Assembly: GCA_964357925.1 (NCBI GenBank)
Contig: CAYHMW010000033.1
Coordinates: 1 to 6,820 of the forward strand
Direction of reading: 5' to 3'
Length of the DNA: 6,820 nucleotides
Source: CAYHMW01 sp964357925
GTDB taxonomy: Bacteria; Patescibacteriota; Microgenomatia; UBA8517
Both the position numbers and the translations under genes were made by a program. Shown in pieces: positions 1 to 5,278 of the stretch. The number at the start of each line of letters is the position of its first letter. The first letter of the stretch is position 1. The notes beneath the pieces are model-generated. The model did not search any database. It had not been told where the DNA came from and saw only the letters and a list, made by a program, of their open reading frames with translations.

Positions 1-182
1 GAGTGAGTTGGGTGGCGCCAATTACCAACACTTTAATTTTGTGGACTGTCGTTCCCATTATGGTTATTGGTGGAATCGCTCCAATTTTGGCTTTTGTTTA
101 TGAGCCGCTTGGCGCATTGGTTCTCTTGCTTTCTTATCCTCTGACCAGTTGGTTTATTTTTACTGTTAATATGTTTTCGTGA
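1..182 (+). CDS. comEC: ComEC/Rec2-type competence membrane protein, C-terminal end (5' partial)
   Basis: The frame is open from base 3 to the TGA at 180-182, giving the last 59 residues of a protein that starts before the window. They are highly hydrophobic, with two likely membrane segments separated by a short EPLG turn (visible residues about 7-33 and 38-57). The spacing and style (VAPITN at the start, PLTSWF near the end) match the end of the ComEC/Rec2 'competence' membrane domain, the channel that passes single-stranded DNA across the inner membrane during natural transformation. The stop overlaps the GTG of the next gene, a ComEC-type MBL-fold protein, in a GTGA. In many bacteria these two parts form one polypeptide. 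The assignment rests on the hydrophobic pattern plus the neighbour, since the diagnostic parts are outside the window. Confidence 0.75.
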   Translation, partial: VSWVAPITNTLILWTVVPIMVIGGIAPILAFVYEPLGALVLLLSYPLTSWFIFTVNMFS

Positions 183-1111
183 AGCTGTGGAGGTATGTTT
201 ATATATTCCTTTGTTTGTGTGTAATTTTGGTGTGGATTGCAGTCTTGCAGTTACCGGACAGCAATCTTCATATTGTTGCCTGCGATGTGGGACAAGGGGA
301 CGGCATTCTTATATATAGAGGAACGAGCCAGATTTTGGTTGATGGAGGGCCAAATAGCCGTGTGGTTGAGTGTTTGGAACGGCATTTGCCGTTTTGGGAT
401 CGTGAAATTGAGCTTGTAGTCTTGACCCATCCTCAGGCAGATCACTTTACGGGGCTTGTAAGTGTGTTTGAGCAGTATGCCGTTGGTAAGTTTGTTGCAA
501 GTGAGGCTGACAGTAGCAGTCGTAGTTACCAAGTGCTAAAAGAAGTGGTGGGGAGTAAGGGTATATCGGTAGTTAACCCACGTGTCGGTATGGAGCTTAG
601 GTTGGGTTTGATGTCTTTAGACATACTTAGCCCAAACTCGCCGCTTTGTTCTGAAACCAGGTCCTCACTCCTTCGAGGGCCCCGCCAAGGCGGGTCAGCC
701 AGTCGCTCGGCTGCTGGTTTGCAGAGCCGCGGCACACTTGGGGTTTGTGATTGGTCTGGGGATCTGAATGATCTTTCTGTTGTGTTTCGGTTGTCATATG
801 GGGAGTTTGATGGACTATTTACCGGGGATCTTTCACCGAGAGTCGGAATTGACTTGGTAAATTCTGGAAATGTTCGTGATATAGAATATCTCAAAGTACC
901 TCATCATGGGTCAAAAAATGGATTGACTAAGGGGTTATTAGACGCGAGCAGGCCTGAGGTGGCTGTAGTTTCATCTGGAAGGAATAATAGATACGGTCAT
1001 CCACATAAAGAGGTGCTCGAGATGTTGAGTGGAATAAAAGTTTTGAGGACAGATCTTCAGGGTGACGTTGAAGTGATTTCGGATGGTAAGGTTCTTTGGA
1101 TGGTAGAATGA
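179..1111 (+). CDS. ComEC-type MBL-fold metallohydrolase, membrane-anchored
   Basis: This 310-residue protein matches the C-terminal metallo-beta-lactamase domain of ComEC, thought to degrade the non-transforming DNA strand or act as a nuclease near the uptake channel. A membrane anchor spans about residues 5-24. Family landmarks follow: DVGQGDG (36-42), DGG (55-57), the metal site THPQADH (83-89, with H84, D88 and H89; the middle His of the general HxHxDH motif is absent, as is usual in ComEC), TGD (215-217), PHHGS (241-245) and GHPH (273-276). The GTG start overlaps the preceding stop in GTGA, which implies translational coupling and fits the absence of a clear Shine-Dalgarno. Residues about 158-192 form a low-complexity Ser/Arg/Gly insertion just before the conserved NDLSVVFRL strand, encoded by a palindrome-rich GC island. 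Length is otherwise normal for the stand-alone form. Confidence 0.9.
   Translation: MKLWRYVYIFLCLCVILVWIAVLQLPDSNLHIVACDVGQGDGILIYRGTSQILVDGGPNSRVVECLERHLPFWDREIELVVLTHPQADHFTGLVSVFEQYAVGKFVASEADSSSRSYQVLKEVVGSKGISVVNPRVGMELRLGLMSLDILSPNSPLCSETRSSLLRGPRQGGSASRSAAGLQSRGTLGVCDWSGDLNDLSVVFRLSYGEFDGLFTGDLSPRVGIDLVNSGNVRDIEYLKVPHHGSKNGLTKGLLDASRPEVAVVSSGRNNRYGHPHKEVLEMLSGIKVLRTDLQGDVEVISDGKVLWMVE
657..733 (+). repeat. GC-rich palindromic island inserted in frame in the MBL gene
   Basis: The stretch is visibly richer in G and C than the flanking gene and packed with short inverted repeats. These are CCTC/GAGG (663-666 and 675-678), CCCGCC/GGCGGG separated by AA (681-686 and 689-694), CAGCC/GGCTG (696-700 and 709-713), CTGC/GCAG (711-714 and 721-724), and the self-complementary GCCGCGGC (726-733). 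It encodes about residues 160-185, a Ser/Arg/Gly-rich segment where ComEC MBL domains normally have a short loop. I read it as a mobile or degraded palindromic element tolerated in a surface loop. The boundaries are approximate, and no second full copy is present in the window. Confidence 0.6.
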
Positions 1112-1419
1112 CAGTACTATGGGTGAAGGTTGGCAATCATCAAGATCTGGACAAGGAGGGATTGTTTCACCGATTGAGGAAGGATACATTAGGACGAGGA
1201 AGTGCAGTTAGAGTTGAGAAGGGACACCAAGGCGGCGGAACAGCAAGGACTGCTGAGTGGGGAGCTGAAAGGAACATTGATAGAGGGCTTAAAGATCGCG
1301 GACCTACTGATGTTGATATTCAGGTTATGAAACAAGATAATCCTTCAGACTACAATATGTGGAAGAGGCAGGGTAAAACTGATGCCGAGATTTATGGGAT
1401 TTTAAATAAAAGACAGTAG
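1108..1419 (+). CDS. Hypothetical 103-residue basic protein between the MBL gene and argS
   Basis: I do not recognise this protein. The ATG at 1108 overlaps the previous stop in ATGA, repeating the coupling seen one gene earlier, so I prefer it to the in-frame TTG at 1096. A weak GGATGG (1098-1103) sits 4 nt ahead. The product is hydrophilic and charged, with no signal peptide or membrane segment. A Gly/Arg-rich, probably disordered middle (residues about 30-60) is followed by a more ordered-looking tail containing NPSDYNMWKRQGKTDAEIY. The next gene, argS, begins 16 bp after the stop. The position implies co-transcription but says little about role. A short competing frame starting at ATG 1119 runs 30 codons with a similarly Gly/Ser-rich product, so a frameshifted or decayed gene is possible. 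Confidence 0.55.
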   Translation: MTVLWVKVGNHQDLDKEGLFHRLRKDTLGRGSAVRVEKGHQGGGTARTAEWGAERNIDRGLKDRGPTDVDIQVMKQDNPSDYNMWKRQGKTDAEIYGILNKRQ

Positions 1420-1422
1420 GGG
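1418..1422 (+). promoter_or_regulatory. Possible Shine-Dalgarno (AGGGG) ahead of argS, oddly placed
   Basis: AGGGG overlaps the stop of the preceding gene. It lies 13 nt before the argS ATG at 1436, which is long, but only 5 nt before an out-of-frame ATG at 1428. That ATG would give a 19-codon overlapping peptide ending at a TGA inside argS. The site may serve argS loosely or create a small upstream reading frame. Confidence 0.35.
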
Positions 1423-1435
1423 TTACAATGGCTTC

Positions 1436-3205
1436 ATGGATATGGTTAATTTGCTTAGAGGTGAGCTTCAGAAGATTAGTGGGGTGAATGATGTACAGGT
1501 CGAGTGGACGAAGGATTTATCACACGGGGATTTGACAAGTAATGTTGCTTTTCAGTTGGGTGGTATGGATTCTGCCAATGAGATTGTCGAGAAACTTAAG
1601 GATAGTGAGGAGTTGAAAAAATACGTTTCGAAGATTGAAGTGGCGGGGCCGGGGTTTATTAACTTTTGGCTAAGTGAGGACTATTTGACTACAGCGGTGA
1701 AGGAACCCCACTTCGCCAAGGCTTCGCGGGGCGAGCAAGCTCGGAAAGTAATGGTTGAGTATACCGATCCTAACCCCTTTAAAGAATTTCATATTGGGCA
1801 TCTTTATAGCAATATAGTTGGTGAGAGTTTGGCGAGACTTTTTGAGAGTCAGGGGGCAACCGTTATGCGAGTTTGTTATCAGGGGGACATTGGACTTCAT
1901 GTTGCGAAGGCTTTGTGGGGACTTAAGAAGAAGATGCAAGATACAAATTTCAAGATGCAAACATTGGAAGAGTTAATTTTGAAAGAGCGGGTGATGATTT
2001 TGGGGGAGGCATATGCGATGGGGGCCGCAGCCTATGAGGAGAATCCACTTGCGGCTGATGAAATAAAAGATATCAACCGGATGGTTTTTGAGGGGAATCC
2101 TGAAATAATGGAGCTTTATAAATCAGGGAAGGAGTGGAGTCTTGCCGAGTTTGAGAGGATTTATGCGAGGCTAGGGACAAAATTCGATAAATATTATTTT
2201 GAGAGCGAGGTTGGGAAGTTTGGCCGTGAACTGGTGGAGAAGAATATGGGGCGTGTGTTTACAGAAAGCGAGGGAGCGATTGTATATAACGGGGAGAGCG
2301 AGGGGTTACATACTCGGGTTTTTATCAATTCACAAGGGCTCCCTATTTATGAGGCGAAGGAGCTTGGACTTGCACCCACTAAATATGATGATTTCCCATA
2401 TGACCTTAGCTTTATTGTCACGGGGAATGAGATTAATGAGTATTTTAAATTGCTTCTGGTGGTGCTTTCTAAAATCAATCCTGAATTGGCAACAAAGACT
2501 CATCATATTGGGCATGGGATGGTGAGATTGCCAGAGGGCAAGATGAGTAGTCGGACCGGGAACGTGGTTACAGGGGAGTGGTTACTGGACGAGGCAAAAA
2601 GGAGAGCAATGAAGTTGGGCAGTGACTCTGAAGATAGCAGCGTCATTCCGGCCCACGAGCCGGAATCTAGAAGTTCTGGATCCCGGATTAAATCCGGGAT
2701 GACAGGGACGAGTTCCGCTGATCATAACGCCGACCTAAGTGAGCAAATTGCTCAGGCGGCGGTGAAGTACTCGCTTTTAAAATCGCGAGTGGGACAGGAC
2801 ATTGTTTTTGATTTTGATGAGTCTTTGAGTTTTGAAGGCAATAGTGGACCATACCTTCAATATACGTATGCAAGAATAAGAAGCCTCTTGAGAAAATCAC
2901 AAGGAGACCCCACTCCGCTAGATGCTTCGTTGGGGGCAGGCAAGTTGGGAGACGTAGAGTTGGGATTGGTGAGGATGGTGGTGAGGTTTCCGGAGGTTGT
3001 TGAAACTGCAGCTAAAAATTACTCACCTCATGTTGTTTGTGGCTATCTTTACGAATTAGCGCAGGTATATAACAGCTTCTATAATGCCGGTAAAATCGTT
3101 GGAGGAGACAGGGAGAAAGAGGGACTTTTGGTCAGTCAGCTTGTGGGAGAGGTGATAAAGGAGGGTCTTTTTCTATTGGGAATTGGTGCTCCCGAGAGGA
3201 TGTAA
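1436..3205 (+). CDS. argS: Arginyl-tRNA synthetase (class Ia)
   Basis: ArgRS charges tRNA-Arg with arginine using ATP in the cytoplasm. The 589-residue protein has the ArgRS N-terminal additional domain (about 1-80, with HGDLTSNVAF and GPGFINFWLS), then the Rossmann catalytic core opening with YTDPNPFKEFHIGH (HIGH at 119-122). KMSSR (369-373) is the KMSKS-type loop. The DALR anticodon-binding region spans about 440-589, with NSGPYLQYTYARIRSL and the typical ending GIGAPERM. It therefore looks complete and functional. The ATG at 1436 is the first in-frame start; the ATG at 1442 is an alternative. Two stretches look foreign: residues about 90-103, and about 396-432 (including VIPAHEPES and GSRIKSGMT). 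Both are encoded by palindromic islands, one lying between the N-terminal and catalytic domains and one just after the KMSKS loop. The gene ends directly against a minus-strand gene. Confidence 0.97.
   Translation: MDMVNLLRGELQKISGVNDVQVEWTKDLSHGDLTSNVAFQLGGMDSANEIVEKLKDSEELKKYVSKIEVAGPGFINFWLSEDYLTTAVKEPHFAKASRGEQARKVMVEYTDPNPFKEFHIGHLYSNIVGESLARLFESQGATVMRVCYQGDIGLHVAKALWGLKKKMQDTNFKMQTLEELILKERVMILGEAYAMGAAAYEENPLAADEIKDINRMVFEGNPEIMELYKSGKEWSLAEFERIYARLGTKFDKYYFESEVGKFGRELVEKNMGRVFTESEGAIVYNGESEGLHTRVFINSQGLPIYEAKELGLAPTKYDDFPYDLSFIVTGNEINEYFKLLLVVLSKINPELATKTHHIGHGMVRLPEGKMSSRTGNVVTGEWLLDEAKRRAMKLGSDSEDSSVIPAHEPESRSSGSRIKSGMTGTSSADHNADLSEQIAQAAVKYSLLKSRVGQDIVFDFDESLSFEGNSGPYLQYTYARIRSLLRKSQGDPTPLDASLGAGKLGDVELGLVRMVVRFPEVVETAAKNYSPHVVCGYLYELAQVYNSFYNAGKIVGGDREKEGLLVSQLVGEVIKEGLFLLGIGAPERM
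1703..1743 (+). repeat. Short GC-rich palindromic island inside argS
   Basis: The island contains CGAGC/GCTCG separated by AA (1732-1736 and 1739-1743), TCGC/GCGA (1724-1727 and 1731-1734) and CCCC/GGGG (1706-1709 and 1728-1731). It encodes EPHFAKASRGEQAR at the linker between the N-terminal domain and the HIGH-containing core. It shares CGCCAAGGC (1714-1722) with the island in the MBL gene (683-691), which suggests related elements. The linker varies in length across the family, so an insertion is plausible but not proven. Confidence 0.45.
2642..2703 (+). repeat. 62-bp double-hairpin palindromic element translated within argS
   Basis: The outer arms GTCAT (2642-2646) and ATGAC (2699-2703) enclose two perfect hairpins. 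The first is ATTCCGGC/GCCGGAAT (2645-2652 and 2659-2666) with a 6-nt loop. The second is ATCCCGGATT/AATCCGGGAT (2680-2689 and 2691-2700). The centre (2667-2681) is itself nearly palindromic, so the whole element is quasi-symmetric. The GTCATTCC...GGGATGAC form matches a repeat type I know as dispersed, mostly intergenic palindromes in many bacterial genomes. Read in this frame such repeats give VIPA...ESR...GSRIKSGMT peptides, which is what ArgS residues 403-423 show. It is analogous in behaviour to Rickettsia palindromic elements, which also insert in frame in genes. Confidence 0.85.
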
Positions 3206-3475
3206 TTAATGAAGATGAGGCTTTTCTAGTTTCGTGATTCGGTTTTCGTGATCGATCAGATCTTCATTGATTCTGATGTGTGAGTATTGGTGAGCGTCGA
3301 ACTCTTCTCTTAATGCTTTAATTTCTCCCACGATTTCATCCTTTATTTGATAGAGTTCTTCTTTAAGATCAGCCCCAAGTTCAGACCTGAGTTCTGTTTT
3401 TAACTCTATCTTGAATTCATTAAATTTTTTATCAATATAAGGTTTTGTTACGAGATTGTTTGTTTTTGTCGCCAC
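3206..3475 (-). CDS. Small coiled-coil protein, 89 residues (family member A)
   Basis: I infer a GTG start at 3475, giving MATKTNNLVTKPYIDKKF, which resembles the N-termini of the two related genes downstream. A longer reading from 3535 would run back over the M16 promoter and start and adds an unlikely hydrophobic tail. The product is an almost continuous charged helix (FKIELKTELRSELGADLKEE and onward) with hydrophobic residues at 3-4 spacing, ending in ENRITKLEKPHLH. It has no membrane segment or catalytic motif. The RI-x-KLE ending is shared with the genes at 4773-5216 and 5752-6054. The function is unknown; oligomerisation or scaffolding is only a guess. Its TAA lies immediately next to the argS stop, tail to tail with no gap. 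Confidence 0.8.
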   Translation of the reverse strand: MATKTNNLVTKPYIDKKFNEFKIELKTELRSELGADLKEELYQIKDEIVGEIKALREEFDAHQYSHIRINEDLIDHENRITKLEKPHLH

Positions 3476-3502
3476 GGTATATTTAATATACAATACTTGG
3501 AG
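3456..3502 (+). promoter_or_regulatory. Promoter and Shine-Dalgarno for the M16 peptidase gene
   Basis: TTGTTT (3456-3461) and TATATT (3478-3483) are separated by 16 bp and resemble sigma-70 -35 and -10 boxes. TTGGAG (3497-3502) then sits 5 nt before the ATG at 3508 and fixes that start. The -35 lies inside the 5' end of the divergent coiled-coil gene. Confidence 0.55.
3477..3491. promoter_or_regulatory. AT-rich palindrome in the divergent promoter region
   Basis: GTATATT and AATATAC (3477-3483 and 3485-3491) are perfect inverted arms around a single T. Because of the symmetry, TATATT is present on both strands. It can serve as the -10 box for the plus-strand M16 gene and, at 3490-3485, for the minus-strand coiled-coil gene, whose GTG lies 9 nt further on. 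The minus-strand -35 is weak. A dimeric regulator binding here is possible, but the AT-rich symmetry may only reflect two back-to-back -10 boxes. Confidence 0.5.
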
Positions 3503-3507
3503 TTTGT

Positions 3508-4776
3508 ATGGAATATAAAAAAACCACATTATCAAATGGGCTTCGGGTAGTTGTTGTTAGCATGCCTTCGCTGGAATCGGCAACTGTCACTGTTTGGACT
3601 GGGACTGGCTCGAGGTACGAGGCAAAAGAACAAGGTGGAATTAGCCATTTTCTGGAGCATATGGGCTTTAAAGGGGGGAGAAAGTATACATCTGCAAAAG
3701 CTGTTAGTGAAGCAATCGATGCCATTGGTGGAGAATTCAATGCTTCGACAAGCAAGCATTACACTGATTATTATGTGCGGACTCAAAATAGCAAGCTTCC
3801 AGTAGCAATTGATGTTTTGAGCGATATGCTTATTTCACCGCTTCTAAATGACAAGGACATTAAGCGCGAGCGAGGAGTCATTATTGAGGAGATCGGGATG
3901 TATGAAGATACGCCTAGAAGCAAGATTTGGGATTATTTTGAAAACCTGATATTTGAGGGTCACACGCTTGGGCGAGACATAATTGGATCTCGCGAAACTG
4001 TATCTTCTTTGACTAGAGATAACTTCATTGCGTATCGGGATGATCAGTACGTTGGCCCTAATATGTTGGTTACCGTTGCTGGGGGTGTTAAAGACACAGA
4101 GGTTGTGGAGCTTATTGAAAAGTATTTTGGTGAGCTTCCTAATAGACAGGCGAAGAAGCATGAGACTTTTGCGTTTGATAGCCACAATAACCGAGCAAGT
4201 GTTCACTACAAAGATACAGAGCAGGCGAACTTCGTGCTTGGGTTTCCTGGATACCAATATGGACACGATAGACGTTATGTTGAGGCTGTGCTCGATGTGA
4301 TTCTTGGTAAAGGGATGAGTAGTCGGCTATTTACTGAGATTCGGGAAAAACGCGGTTTGGCTTATTCGGTAACTACCAATACGGAACACTTTGTCGATGC
4401 TGGCTATTTCAGTGTTTATGCAGGAGTGGATCCCAAGAAGGCAAGGGACGCAGTAAATGTAGTTAAGCAGGAACTTGAGAAAGTAAGTAGTGCGAAGCAT
4501 GGGATAAGTAAGGGGGAATTTGATAAGGCTAAAGGCTTTATTGAGGGGCATTTTACGCTGGGGCTTGAGAGCACTGAGGATGTAAATGATTTTTTTGGCA
4601 CTGAGGAGGTACTTTTGGGTAAATTGCGTGATCCCAGGGAAGTTCTAACGGGAATAGAAAAAGTTACGGTAGATGAGGTCGTTGATATGGCGCGGGAGCT
4701 TTTTGATTTTAGCAAAATGAGACTTTCGATAATTGGGCCGTTTAAGAATGAAGAACAGTTTAAGGTTTTGGTCTAA
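3508..4776 (+). CDS. M16 family zinc metallopeptidase (pitrilysin/MPP-beta type)
   Basis: At 422 residues this is the usual length of a bacterial M16B peptidase, a zinc-dependent clamshell protease related to the mitochondrial processing peptidase beta subunit. The inverted zinc motif HFLEH spans 47-51 (H47, catalytic E50, H51). The third ligand is E128, 77 residues after H51 as in the HxxEHx76E family pattern, and E121 matches the accessory glutamate seven residues earlier. The second half has the conserved SSRLFTEIREKRGLAYSV (271-288), which includes the Arg/Tyr pair of the domain that closes the chamber. There is no signal peptide, so it probably acts in the cytoplasm, likely on peptides or misfolded fragments; the substrate is unknown. 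A good Shine-Dalgarno supports the start. Its last 4 bp overlap the end of the convergent coiled-coil gene in CTAA. Confidence 0.94.
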   Translation: MEYKKTTLSNGLRVVVVSMPSLESATVTVWTGTGSRYEAKEQGGISHFLEHMGFKGGRKYTSAKAVSEAIDAIGGEFNASTSKHYTDYYVRTQNSKLPVAIDVLSDMLISPLLNDKDIKRERGVIIEEIGMYEDTPRSKIWDYFENLIFEGHTLGRDIIGSRETVSSLTRDNFIAYRDDQYVGPNMLVTVAGGVKDTEVVELIEKYFGELPNRQAKKHETFAFDSHNNRASVHYKDTEQANFVLGFPGYQYGHDRRYVEAVLDVILGKGMSSRLFTEIREKRGLAYSVTTNTEHFVDAGYFSVYAGVDPKKARDAVNVVKQELEKVSSAKHGISKGEFDKAKGFIEGHFTLGLESTEDVNDFFGTEEVLLGKLRDPREVLTGIEKVTVDEVVDMARELFDFSKMRLSIIGPFKNEEQFKVLV

Positions 4777-5216
4777 TTATTGAAGACTGCTAATTCTAAT
4801 TTCTTGATGCGTTTGTCGTGGCGTTCCATTTGTGCGGCTATTACGATTCGTTCCTCTCGTGATGCTGTGACTTCTTTAAGAACTGGATCAATAGCTGTCA
4901 GAAATTCGCTTTTGTATTTCTTCATCTTTTCATCCATATCTTCATTGATTTGATCTCTTTGAATTGTGAATCTTGCATCAAGTTTTTGATCCCACGCCTC
5001 ATCTTGTTTTTTAAACCTTGCATCAAGTTTTTGATCCCACGCCTCATCTTGTTTTTTAAACCTTGCATCAAGTTTTTGATCAAGAGAGCTGTTTTGTTCT
5101 TTAAACCTTGCATCAAGTTTTTGATCAAGAGAGCTGTTTTGTTCTTTAAACCTTGCATCAAGTTTTTGATCCACAACGCTACCAATTTGAACCAGATCGT
5201 TTTTTGTTAGTGCCAT
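4773..5216 (-). CDS. Repeat-containing coiled-coil protein, 147 residues (family member B)
   Basis: The protein starts MALTKNDLVQIGSVV, then has five successive 15-residue units beginning DQKLDARF (residues 16-30, 31-45, 46-60, 61-75, 76-90). A charged helix ending SREERIVIAAQMERHDKRIKKLELAVFNN lies after them. Units 1 and 2 are identical (KEQNSSL tail), as are units 3 and 4 (KKQDEAW tail). A period of 15 with hydrophobic L4, F8 and position 15 fits a coiled coil with 15/4 periodicity. The head and tail are clearly homologous to the 100-residue protein at 5752-6054 (MTLTKKD, SRDERLVMS, RIKKLETAVFKN), so the repeats are an insertion or expansion in this member. The function is unknown. There is no membrane segment. 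The promoter arrangement suggests a leaderless mRNA. Confidence 0.88.
   Translation of the reverse strand: MALTKNDLVQIGSVVDQKLDARFKEQNSSLDQKLDARFKEQNSSLDQKLDARFKKQDEAWDQKLDARFKKQDEAWDQKLDARFTIQRDQINEDMDEKMKKYKSEFLTAIDPVLKEVTASREERIVIAAQMERHDKRIKKLELAVFNN
4972..5171 (-). repeat. 45-bp tandem repeat array, AABB plus partial fifth copy
   Basis: Cores beginning CTTGCATCAAG on the plus strand occur at 4972, 5017, 5062, 5107 and 5152, exactly 45 bp apart. Units 4972-5016 and 5017-5061 are identical to each other, and units 5062-5106 and 5107-5151 are identical to each other. The two types agree over their first 20 bases and diverge over most of the remaining 25. The fifth copy keeps only the core. 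The length of 45 keeps the reading frame, so copy-number change would alter the coiled-coil length by 15 residues at a time. Confidence 0.97.
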
Positions 5217-5222
5217 GGTTTT

Positions 5223-5251
5223 ATCTTAGGAGAGCGATATGTAAATTACAA
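5223..5251 (-). promoter_or_regulatory. Promoter for the repeat coiled-coil gene, likely leaderless
   Basis: On the minus strand, TTGTAA (5251-5246) and TAAGAT (5228-5223) have a 17-bp spacer. The ATG follows after only 6 nt, so transcription would be expected to begin at or next to the start codon. No Shine-Dalgarno is visible, which agrees with a leaderless mRNA. Confidence 0.6.
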
Positions 5252-5268
5252 GGTGTCAGTGATATACT
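5240..5268 (+). promoter_or_regulatory. Possible promoter for ndk
   Basis: TATACT (5263-5268) is a good -10 box lying 10 nt before the ndk ATG, giving a very short leader. TGTAAA (5240-5245), at a 17-bp spacing, is a weak -35 match. It overlaps the -35 region of the divergent coiled-coil gene, so the two promoters may compete. No Shine-Dalgarno precedes the ndk start. Confidence 0.45.
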
Positions 5269-5278
5269 TTTGCCAGTT

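Noticed and set aside
526..894. Minus-strand 122-residue frame opposite the MBL gene
   Set aside because: It is antisense to a well-supported gene and shows no recognisable motif. Its openness is partly due to the GC-rich palindromic island.
2641..2703. argS as a pseudogene disrupted by a repeat
   Set aside because: The frame stays open through the element, and all ArgRS motifs up to the typical C-terminus are intact.
3476..3535. N-terminal extension of the 89-residue coiled-coil protein
   Set aside because: It would overlap the M16 start and its promoter and adds a hydrophobic stretch unlike the rest. The GTG at 3475 gives a head similar to the related proteins.
4972..5171. CRISPR array
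   Set aside because: The repeats are directly adjacent with no unique spacers, lie inside a coding frame, and the unit length is a multiple of three.
4922..5210. Additional open frames on both strands across the 45-bp repeat array (87 residues minus, 86 residues plus)
   Set aside because: A 45-bp repeat keeps every frame open once one copy is open, so these are by-products. The 147-residue frame has paralog support at its head and tail.
5153..5278. N-terminal extension of Ndk by 42 residues
   Set aside because: Family homology begins at the ATG at 5279. The extension overlaps the divergent coiled-coil gene and its promoter and has no Ndk-like sequence.
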